Assembly (NCBI GenBank): GCA_024223715.1
Contig: JAAEOA010000192.1
Location: 1-64,000, forward strand
Direction: 5' to 3'
Length of the DNA stretch: 64,000 nucleotides
DNA from: a bacterium
GTDB lineage: Bacteria; Krumholzibacteriota; Krumholzibacteriia; LZORAL124-64-63
In this document: one piece after another, positions 8,622 through 16,230 of the stretch
How the letters are laid out: each line of letters opens with the position of its first letter
How positions within the stretch are numbered: position 1 is the first letter of the stretch
Program-made: the position numbers and the translations under genes
The notes under the pieces: model-generated
What the model was told of the DNA's origin: nothing
Databases searched by the model: none
What the model saw: only the letters and a program-made list of their open reading frames with translations

Positions 8622-11600
8622 TTATTTCACCAAAGCCATCCGGCCCACCGACAGGTGGTCACCAGAAGTTACCCGGTAGAAATAAACACCAGCCGATACA
8701 GTACGACCCGCATCGTCACGACCGGTCCAAACCGCATCGTGAACCTGAGCGTTCAGTACATCGTCCACCAGAGTTTTCACTTTGTGTCCAGCCACATCAT
8801 AAATGACCACTTGAGTGTGGGCACTGGCAGGCAGGGCAAAACGAATAATGGTTGACGGGTTGAACGGGTTGGGGAAGTTCTGTGCCACATGGAAGGCTAC
8901 CGGAACTCCGCCATTGGTATCGTCAACAGGGCTGAGGCCACAACCGCCACTGAGGGCTCCAATGAGGCCGCATCCACCACTGTTGTCGGCATCGCAGGGG
9001 GAAGTGCCGGCAACGTTGTAGTTGTCATCATCCAGACTGCAGAACTCGGGATCAACGGAAATGTTTCCGTCGGTGCCTGTGGGGTCTGCCATACCGGAAT
9101 AATCGGAAATGGCGTTGCCGAACACATCATTGCAGGAGAACACTGCAGGAGAATTCACAACCGCCACACCGTTGGCGAAACTGGCGCCACCGGTATTGAA
9201 GGCAATGATGTTGTTGCTGAATTCAGGGGTATTGCCCTGGACGTAAACACCAGCGGCGCCACTGGCCACAGCAGTGTTTTCAGCAATGGTGTTATTGGTT
9301 AAACTTCCACTGGTTGTGTTCTGGTAGTACAGTCCGCCACCAAAGAACTGGCCGTCGTTTCTGGCCACAACGGACTGGCTAACGTCGGCGGAAACACAGG
9401 CACTGAAGACAGCTCCACCGCCAGCGTTGGCGAGGTTGTCGACCAGAATAAGATTGTCACAGTTAACTGTGGCAGCTGTAGCGAAAATTCCGCCACCATT
9501 CATGAAAGTGCTGGAGGCTGTTTTACCATTTCCACTGATCTCAACACTGGTCAGGTCAAGAGTTCCACTATTGATGTACACTCCACCACCATTATTGAGT
9601 GCAGTATTACCGGTAATGTCGCCACCGATGACAGTCAGACTGGAAGAATCGCTGGCGTAAATACCACCACCCTTGTCAGTGTCTTCGTGACCATTAATAG
9701 AGCAGTCAGTCAGGCTGGGGTTGGAGTTAAAAATGTGCAAGCCACCACCAAGAGGCAAATTAGTCAGGTTGTCGGTAACCATTGTATTGTTCTGAATGTT
9801 GCAATTGGTCAGAGTTGGGGAACTTGCGTTCATAAACACCCCGGCACCAAAAACGGCCGTGTTGTTTTCAACAGTGACATTTTCCAACACTGCCTGAGAG
9901 TTGTTGAACATGATGCCGCCACCAAGTCCCAACTCGCTGCTGGAGCCAACGGAGCAATCGGTAACAACAATGTTCCGCAGGGTGGGTGAAGCGTTATTCA
10001 GAGCAATGCCGCCACCATATTTTCCGTTATAAGGAATGCCGGAGAAAGTTTGTCCACCGCCACCTTGAATCAGGAAGCCATCGACAATCGTAGTATTTTC
10101 CACGGTTCCGGAGAATTTCAAAACCGAATTGGAAGCACTACCCTGAACAATGGTTGGGTTGCCAATGGCGTCACGGCTGGAGAAATCAGAAGTGTAGCCG
10201 CCATTGATTTCATACTCTTTACCAATAACCAGAAGAGGGCCGGTAATGGAAATTCCACCTTCAACAGCAATTTCATCACCCGAAGCGGCTGAATTCATGG
10301 CATCGAAAATCGTGGGGAATTCGGCAGGGTATTGGTGCTGACTATCACCCAGAGCACGCAGCATGTTCACACGACCGGCACCAAGCTTGTTTTCGTATTG
10401 AGGATTAACATCGTCAATGTTGTCGGCACTGCTGGTCAGCAGATTACTGATTTGAGTGTAAGTCATACCGGGGTTTGCTGACCACAGAAGGGCAGCAGCA
10501 CCTGCGGTAATAGGGGATGAAAAACTGGTTCCCTGAACTGAACCATAGGTGCTGGTCTGGTTGAACCGGTTGTAAGCTGTTGTATAAATGGCCACACCGG
10601 GAGCTGAAATTTCAACCCAGGTACCGTAGCTTGAGAAAGATGCTTTATGGTCGGCGTTGTCAGTGGCTGCAACAGCCATCACACCTGAGCGACTGCCAAG
10701 ATAGGATGCCACTTCGTTATCGTCATTCCCGGCAGCGGTAACAATGAGCAAGCCTTCATTCTGAGCTGTGGTAACGGCAAAGCTGAGGTAACTGCTGGAT
10801 CCCCAGCTGGAGTTGATAATTTTAGCACCATTGTTGGCAGCGTAAACAATACCCTGAGCAGCAAAGTCCATACGAACTACACCCTGAGTATCGCCATTGG
10901 GCAACCAGCCCACACGCAGGGCCATGATTTTGCACCCAGGAGCGGTTCCGGCAATACCCACACCATTGTTGGTAATGGCAGCCACGCAGCCGGCACAGTT
11001 GGTGCCGTGGCTTTCGTAATCCATGGGGTCATTATCAGCAATAGTGACGTCTTCATCGGGCCAGCCCTGGCTGGAGGAGACGTGTACGAAGTCCCAGCCG
11101 CGAATGTCATCAATCTTGCCGTTGCTGTCATCGTCCACACCAGGAGTTCCGTAGTATTCATCCCAGTTGGTCCAGATGGCTCCATTCACTTTATCAGGAT
11201 GGGTTCCACCGAGATCTGGATGGTGCCAGTCGACTCCGGAGTCAATGACGGCCACGATAACGTTTGAATCGCCCAGAGCCTGATTCCAGGCACCAACAGC
11301 GTGGATGTCGGCTCCGCCCGGGTTCATATTGCGCAGGTAATACTGGCTGCCAACAACATCGTTGGGCAGGTAGGCGTCGTACATTTTGCAAATGTCCACT
11401 AAACGAACCAATTCCACTTCGGGAAGGGCTTCGTAGGCTTCTTTGACATTTTTTAAGCCCATTTCCTCAGGAAAATCCACGGCCCAGGTGCGGTCAAGCA
11501 CACTGGCATCAGCTTTGGATTTTAAATTATTGGTCATGCCTTCATAAAGGGCTTCCATGTCGGTGACGTCGAAGCGGGCACTGAGGGCATCAAGGCTGGG

Positions 11601-11780
11601 TACTCCCACCCGAACACTGCCGTCGGCTTTGTCCAGAGCCATTTTGGTTCCGGCTTTTACGGTAATAACAACCCGATCTTGAACCTGGCCCACTACTGAT
11701 GGGTTCTCATAGGGCTGGGCGCTGGCCATGCTTGACACAAGCAAAAGGGCCAGGAGGGCAAAAAGGCAAATTTTCTTCAT
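8622..11780 (-). CDS. Secreted subtilisin-like (S8) protease with beta-helix region and FlgD/Ig-type C-terminal domain
   Basis: A 1052-residue exported protease. Residues 1-21 are a signal peptide ending ASA. The S8 catalytic domain (~150-480) has all parts: Asp180 in AVIDSGVDW, His258 in ESHGTNCAG, oxyanion Asn352 in AAGND, Ser419 in GTSFSSP. Residues ~500-960 are rich in short NNT, GGGI and ENTT-type repeats that look like a right-handed parallel beta-helix. The end (~975-1052) carries QNFPNPFNPSTIIRFALP, then VAGHKVKTL and AGVYFYRV, the FlgD-Ig/type A sorting-like domain of the FCB phyla. GAGAGG precedes the ATG. Likely a cell-surface or released protease; the same ending occurs on the C25 protease at 34.9 kb. 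Confidence 0.92.
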   Translation of the reverse strand: MKKICLFALLALLLVSSMASAQPYENPSVVGQVQDRVVITVKAGTKMALDKADGSVRVGVPSLDALSARFDVTDMEALYEGMTNNLKSKADASVLDRTWAVDFPEEMGLKNVKEAYEALPEVELVRLVDICKMYDAYLPNDVVGSQYYLRNMNPGGADIHAVGAWNQALGDSNVIVAVIDSGVDWHHPDLGGTHPDKVNGAIWTNWDEYYGTPGVDDDSNGKIDDIRGWDFVHVSSSQGWPDEDVTIADNDPMDYESHGTNCAGCVAAITNNGVGIAGTAPGCKIMALRVGWLPNGDTQGVVRMDFAAQGIVYAANNGAKIINSSWGSSSYLSFAVTTAQNEGLLIVTAAGNDDNEVASYLGSRSGVMAVAATDNADHKASFSSYGTWVEISAPGVAIYTTAYNRFNQTSTYGSVQGTSFSSPITAGAAALLWSANPGMTYTQISNLLTSSADNIDDVNPQYENKLGAGRVNMLRALGDSQHQYPAEFPTIFDAMNSAASGDEIAVEGGISITGPLLVIGKEYEINGGYTSDFSSRDAIGNPTIVQGSASNSVLKFSGTVENTTIVDGFLIQGGGGQTFSGIPYNGKYGGGIALNNASPTLRNIVVTDCSVGSSSELGLGGGIMFNNSQAVLENVTVENNTAVFGAGVFMNASSPTLTNCNIQNNTMVTDNLTNLPLGGGLHIFNSNPSLTDCSINGHEDTDKGGGIYASDSSSLTVIGGDITGNTALNNGGGVYINSGTLDLTSVEISGNGKTASSTFMNGGGIFATAATVNCDNLILVDNLANAGGGAVFSACVSADVSQSVVARNDGQFFGGGLYYQNTTSGSLTNNTIAENTAVASGAAGVYVQGNTPEFSNNIIAFNTGGASFANGVAVVNSPAVFSCNDVFGNAISDYSGMADPTGTDGNISVDPEFCSLDDDNYNVAGTSPCDADNSGGCGLIGALSGGCGLSPVDDTNGGVPVAFHVAQNFPNPFNPSTIIRFALPASAHTQVVIYDVAGHKVKTLVDDVLNAQVHDAVWTGRDDAGRTVSAGVYFYRVTSGDHLSVGRMALVK

Positions 11781-12019
11781 TGAGCAATCCTCTCAAAAGA
11801 TGAACGCGATTCCACAGGGGGTGCTACGAAAGGGCGAACTTTGGGTTCACCGAGCCTGTGGAAATTCGAACCGAGAAATCGGTTGGGGCGAAAAACACTT
11901 AATTCTTGTATCAGTTATTATTATAAAGGAAATTGGACTTTGCTTCAATATGGTTGGATTTTTGATAAAATCGGGGAACCAGGGTTGTTTTTTTTATTTT
12001 CTGTAAGGGGTTGTTGGAA

Positions 12020-13186
12020 TTGAAGATAAAGCACGTTGTTTTTATTGAACCTTACGATGGGGGAAGCCATCGTGCTTTTCGTACCGGATGGATTGAACGT
12101 TCCCGGCACAAGTTCAAATCCTTAACCCTGCCCGCAAGGTTTTGGAAATGGCGTATGCGTGGAGCGGCTGTTTGGTTTGCCGATATGCTTAACGATCAGG
12201 TTCAAGAGCCTGTGGACTTGATATTTACAACCGGATTTTTAAATGTTGCCGATTTGCGGGGAATGCTGAAACCCCCTCTCAATTCGGTACCTATTTTGTT
12301 GTATATGCATGAAAATCAAATGACTTACCCTCTTTCGCCTGACGAGGAATTTGATTTCCATTTTGGTTTTACCAACATCATTAGCTGCCTGGCTTCAGAC
12401 CGGGTTGTTTTTAACAGCGACTTTCACCGGGAACTTTTCCTTGATAATTTATCCACTTATCTGGGAAAAATGCCCGAAGGGGTCCCCAAACAGGTTCCGG
12501 CCCGTTTAAGGGCCAACAGTGAAGTTCTGGGTGTGGGGTTGGAGCGTCACCCTTTGTCTGAGGATCACTTTCCTCAATACCGGGGTGGCTTGTGCGATCC
12601 TGATATTGGTCCTTCATGGCCCCGGGGGGAGCGGCCCCTTCTGGTTTGGAATCATCGCTGGGAGTTTGACAAAAGACCCGAAATGTTCAGCAATGCCGTG
12701 AACCGGCTGTTGGATAGGGGACTGGATTTTGAAGTGGCTCTGCTGGGTGAATCCAAATCTCATGAAGAAACCTTTCAGCCCCTTGCCGACCGTTTAGGCT
12801 CAAAATGTGTGGCCTTTGGGTTTTTACCCAGACGTGAACAATACGATCAGCTGCTCAATCGTGCGGATATAGTGGTCAGTTGTGCAAATCAGGAGTATTT
12901 TGGCATCTCAGTGGCCGAGGCCATTCAGGCGGGGTGCTATCCGGTTTTGCCACGGGAGCAGGTGTATCCTTCTTTGTACGGAACCCGCTGCAAAGGAAGA
13001 CATTTTTATGACTCGGAAGACCAGTTGGTGGAATTGCTGGCCGATCTGATTACCGGCAGCAGTTGTGGCCATGTGTGCTCTCTGGACCGTGATGTGGACC
13101 CCTTTTGCTGGGATCGATTGGTCGTATCCTATGATGCTCTGGTTGAGCAGGTTGCCGACCAGCAACCTTTCTGCAAAGGCAAATGA
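12020..13186 (+). CDS. DUF3524/GTDC1-type glycosyltransferase, candidate tRNA-queuosine mannosyltransferase
   Basis: A 388-residue GT4-fold glycosyltransferase. The N-terminal FIEPYDGGSHRAF, the LPARFWKWRMRGAA strand, LLYMHENQMTYPL, and ISCLASDRVVFNSDFHRE closely follow the DUF3524 domain of animal GTDC1, the enzyme that mannosylates queuosine in tRNA-Asp using GDP-mannose. The C-terminal half is a glycosyltransferase group 1 domain with NQEYFGISVAEAIQAGCYPVLP for the nucleotide sugar. TTG codons at 12011, 12014 and 12020 are possible starts; AAGGGG at 12005-12010 best fits 12020. The stop overlaps the HAD gene (ATGA). queG and queF within 8 kb support a tRNA-Q role, but the acceptor in this bacterium is inference. 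Confidence 0.8.
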   Translation: MKIKHVVFIEPYDGGSHRAFRTGWIERSRHKFKSLTLPARFWKWRMRGAAVWFADMLNDQVQEPVDLIFTTGFLNVADLRGMLKPPLNSVPILLYMHENQMTYPLSPDEEFDFHFGFTNIISCLASDRVVFNSDFHRELFLDNLSTYLGKMPEGVPKQVPARLRANSEVLGVGLERHPLSEDHFPQYRGGLCDPDIGPSWPRGERPLLVWNHRWEFDKRPEMFSNAVNRLLDRGLDFEVALLGESKSHEETFQPLADRLGSKCVAFGFLPRREQYDQLLNRADIVVSCANQEYFGISVAEAIQAGCYPVLPREQVYPSLYGTRCKGRHFYDSEDQLVELLADLITGSSCGHVCSLDRDVDPFCWDRLVVSYDALVEQVADQQPFCKGK

Positions 13187-13992
13187 TGAAAAAATTCAAG
13201 ATGCCCGGTGCCTGGCTCATTGATATTGAGGGCATCCTGGTAAAAGATAAAAGTTACCAGCCTGTGGATGGATCGGTGGAATGGTTGGAGTCCATTGCCT
13301 CCAGCGGGACGCCTTGGTGTCTGGTCAGCAATCAGACCACAGATTGGCCGGCAGACCTGCAGGACCGGCTCGTTAAATCTGGTTTCCCGGTATCAGACGA
13401 TCATTTGGTTGGAGTTCTGGACTTGACTGTCAATTGGTTGAGAGAAAGGGGCAAAGAAAAATTGCTCTGGTTGGGATGTGGTGAACTGAAGGGGTATTGG
13501 GCGAATGCCGGGTTTCAGCTGGTTGAGAAAGGGCCTTGCGATTCAGTGGTTCTGGGTGCCAATCCTGCAATGGAAGTCCATCATTTGGATTCAGCTTTGC
13601 CCGCTTTAATTGATGGAGCCTCGGACTTGGTTTGTTTGCACAGGAATAGCTTTTTTGTGAATTCCGAAGGGGAGCGCCGACTGGGCCCGGGTGCCTGGGC
13701 TGCTGCTTTGGAAACAATTGTCAGCCAAGGAAAAGTAGTGACAATGGGCAAGCCTGAAGAGAGAATTTATCGGGAGGCTTTGAAAAGGGTTGGCGTGGGG
13801 CCATCTGAAGCCCTATTTATTTCTGATGATCCGGTTGCCGATTTGGTGACCGCCAAGTCTTTGGGCATGCAAACCGTCTTTGCCCTTTCCGGAAAATATC
13901 CGGACCATGAAATTCTGGGCCAGATGGATGAAAACCAATGGCCCCATATCATAGTGAAAACTCCAGCTGATCTTTTGGCAGAGTTCCAATAA
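13183..13992 (+). CDS. HAD-superfamily phosphatase, NagD-like (subfamily IIA)
   Basis: A 269-residue HAD hydrolase. Motif I is WLIDIEGIL, with the nucleophile Asp kept but the usual acid/base Asp two residues on replaced by Glu. LVSNQTT is motif II, GKPEERIYREAL carries the motif III lysine, and FISDDPVADL is motif IV. The cap region between II and III fits subfamily IIA (NagD, PNPase-like). It starts four bases inside the glycosyltransferase gene, so translation is coupled. The substrate is unknown; family members act on sugar phosphates, nucleoside monophosphates or phosphoamino acids. The changed motif I may lower or alter activity. Confidence 0.8.
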   Translation: MMKKFKMPGAWLIDIEGILVKDKSYQPVDGSVEWLESIASSGTPWCLVSNQTTDWPADLQDRLVKSGFPVSDDHLVGVLDLTVNWLRERGKEKLLWLGCGELKGYWANAGFQLVEKGPCDSVVLGANPAMEVHHLDSALPALIDGASDLVCLHRNSFFVNSEGERRLGPGAWAAALETIVSQGKVVTMGKPEERIYREALKRVGVGPSEALFISDDPVADLVTAKSLGMQTVFALSGKYPDHEILGQMDENQWPHIIVKTPADLLAEFQ

Positions 13993-14011
13993 ATGAAAAT
14001 AGAGGATTATT

Positions 14012-15136
14012 TTGAGTGCAGATGGCAACAATAGGAACTCCGGTGGACGTTCTCGGGGTGGGGCCAAAAGGCAATCCAGCAATAAATCCAGCAATAAATC
14101 CAGCAATAAGCCCAGGGGTGGTCCGGGTAAAGGTCGATTCGGGCAGAATTCTGCTCAGAATTCCCGTCAGGGCACTCGCCAACAGTCGGGTTCAGGCCGG
14201 GCCCAGCCAAATGGTGGAAGCCAGAGCGGGAATAACCCCGCTGAAAATACATCTGCATCCAATACCCAGCCTGCTGCCACCGCGGCACCGGCGAAAAAAA
14301 TTCAGATTTCACCTCAAACCCATAATTTGACCCTTTCGGCTTGGGATTTAGCTCGCACCCGGAAGAAACAACCGGATACGGCACGGGGTCAGGTAATGAC
14401 CCTGAAGGCCCATCAGCGATTAGTGGCTTCCTTTGAAAATGAGCGGAATATTCCGGAAATTGACCGTAGTTTTTTACGGGTTAAAGAAGATTCCAAGGGT
14501 TCGGCCCTGCTCATTCATGGGGTTTCCACCAGCCCGGGAAGTTTACGGGAATTGGCTATCCGTCTCTTCGATTCGGGTCTGAATGTTTATGTGCTGCGAC
14601 TTCCCGATTATGGAAAACCAGAGAATACTATCAGCGAATTGTCCTGGGAGGGAGCCCTGCAACAGGGTCGTCAATGTTTTAAGTTGCTGGCTCGCGGGGG
14701 TGGTGCTGTTCATGTGGTTGGCATGGGTTTTGGGGCCACTTTGGCTTTGCATGTGGCCTTAAATGAAAGCGTTTCTTCGTTGGTTCTTTTGTCTCCTGCC
14801 ATAATGCCAAGGGAAAGCTTCTGGCAGCGAATGCTGGTTCGATTTAAGCTACATAAACTGAGCTTTGTTCACGAAATGTTGGGTTGGAATGCCGACCTCA
14901 TGGAAGGTATGGATAAAGCCCGCGGAAAAATTGGTAAAATAAAAATTCCCATTTACGGGGCCCAATGCGAAGACGATGACCGGGCGTCCCCAGCTTCATT
15001 AAGGATCCTGCAACGCAAAGCCAGCAATAAATCATCTCGGTTCCGGGTTTTCCCTGACGGTGGTCATGCCATTTTGGCCAACCATGGTGAGCAGGGCTTG
15101 TATGCAGATATCATAAAATTCTGTGGTGGACGGTAG
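14012..15136 (+). CDS. Alpha/beta-hydrolase-fold protein with basic low-complexity N-terminus; nucleophile missing
   Basis: A 374-residue protein. Residues 1-~95 are a disordered tail rich in S, N, G, Q, R and K, including SNK repeats. Residues ~155-374 fit an alpha/beta hydrolase: ALLIHGVSTSPGSLRELA oxyanion region, the elbow VVGMGFGATLAL, and PDGGHAIL near the end supplying the histidine. At the elbow the catalytic serine of GxSxG is Gly239, so ordinary esterase chemistry should not be possible. The start is TTG with AGAGGA five bases before. The basic tail suggests nucleic acid or envelope binding, but that is a guess. It follows the HAD gene by 19 bases. Confidence 0.7.
   Translation: MSADGNNRNSGGRSRGGAKRQSSNKSSNKSSNKPRGGPGKGRFGQNSAQNSRQGTRQQSGSGRAQPNGGSQSGNNPAENTSASNTQPAATAAPAKKIQISPQTHNLTLSAWDLARTRKKQPDTARGQVMTLKAHQRLVASFENERNIPEIDRSFLRVKEDSKGSALLIHGVSTSPGSLRELAIRLFDSGLNVYVLRLPDYGKPENTISELSWEGALQQGRQCFKLLARGGGAVHVVGMGFGATLALHVALNESVSSLVLLSPAIMPRESFWQRMLVRFKLHKLSFVHEMLGWNADLMEGMDKARGKIGKIKIPIYGAQCEDDDRASPASLRILQRKASNKSSRFRVFPDGGHAILANHGEQGLYADIIKFCGGR
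14075..14110 (+). repeat. Three 12-bp in-frame tandem repeats
   Basis: Three head-to-tail copies of tccagcaataaa (the last copy ends in g) encode SSNK SSNK SSNK in the disordered tail of the preceding alpha/beta-hydrolase-fold gene. The unit length is a multiple of three, so copy-number change would keep the frame. Confidence 0.9.
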
Positions 15137-15142
15137 ATTTAA

Positions 15143-15940
15143 TCAGCCAGCCTGTCTGAACAGTTTTTCAGGATCAAGATTCAATTTATGGGCCAGGTCT
15201 ATGACTTTGGCCCTTTTTTGTTGGTTTTGAGGGGCATGGGGTTTCTGACGAATTTCCAGCAATAAATCAAGCAAGTGATCCATTTGTGGTGCTTTTTCCC
15301 TTGGTGAGGTGGAGTCTATTGAGGGAGCATCCTTCAAAAGACTGATCAAATCGCCAGTATTGAGCTGGGCGCCCAAGCCCAGTTTCTGAACGGCCATTGT
15401 GGAAATAACCTGCACGTATTGGCCAAAATCCTCACTCAGTTTTCCCCAAACGTCAACCAATCCGCCAGTGGCCGAATTTCGGTTTTCCAGCAAATTAACA
15501 GCCATTTTATAACAATTCGCACCTACCGAAATATCTGTTTCCCTGGTTTGCTGGTGATTGGAGCCAAAGAGCAGTGGGGTTTTTCGTTCATGATCTCCCC
15601 GATCAAACAACCCGAGCATGATTAACCGATGGTCTGCATTCTGGCGATAATATTCAGCTCTGTTCCGGCGTAAAATACTTTTCGAAGGAGGATTTAACAC
15701 CGGTGTGGCACCCATGCTGATGTTCCGGCCATGCTGGCCTTTGAAAAAAGCTGCCAACAAGTGGGCCACATAAATATTCACATCTTCATCGGGGCGTTGA
15801 AAGTTGGTGGGGAATTGTGAATCGCGGCGGGCTTCCAACAGATTTTCCATCATGAAAAACTCCATAGGCCGGGCCGGACTCCAGTCGGGAAAAAGGCTGC
15901 GGTATGGTGTTGTTGCTCCCTGACACAGTGCGTTTGGCAT
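15143..15940 (-). CDS. Unrecognised soluble protein
   Basis: A 265-residue protein that I do not recognise. The frame could extend upstream to a TTG at 16135, but a perfect GGAGGG lies eight bases before the ATG at 15940 and I take that as the start (MPNALCQGATT). There is no signal peptide or membrane segment. The middle contains a basic stretch (LRRNRAEYYRQ) and DHERKTPLLFG; the end is a charged helical region with leucine pairs (DHLLDLLLEIRQ) and finishes KLNLDPEKLFRQAG. It converges with the alpha/beta-hydrolase-fold gene six bases away and diverges from the coiled-coil membrane protein at 16231. Function unknown; possibly linked to the next two unknown genes. Confidence 0.7.
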   Translation of the reverse strand: MPNALCQGATTPYRSLFPDWSPARPMEFFMMENLLEARRDSQFPTNFQRPDEDVNIYVAHLLAAFFKGQHGRNISMGATPVLNPPSKSILRRNRAEYYRQNADHRLIMLGLFDRGDHERKTPLLFGSNHQQTRETDISVGANCYKMAVNLLENRNSATGGLVDVWGKLSEDFGQYVQVISTMAVQKLGLGAQLNTGDLISLLKDAPSIDSTSPREKAPQMDHLLDLLLEIRQKPHAPQNQQKRAKVIDLAHKLNLDPEKLFRQAG

Positions 15941-16230
15941 GGTAATAACCCTCCGTGGTTCATGATTTACGGAGGCAGTTGCAGAATATATGCCAGAAAT
16001 ATCCAAACAGGTCGTTTGTAAGTTTCCTAAAGACAATACGTTAGGTGTGTGTCGGGTGGCCCCCTGACCAAACGCGGCTTCGGGTGCCTGCATTTGGACC
16101 ACAGGTTGCATAAATATTCCCGTTTTCCCGGACAATTATTGCTTTGGTTGGCCTCTCTTGTGCCGATAAGTATTCCGGAATGGAATTTTGTCACCAGAAT
16201 AAGTGGCCTAGTTTGTGAAAGGATTTGCAG

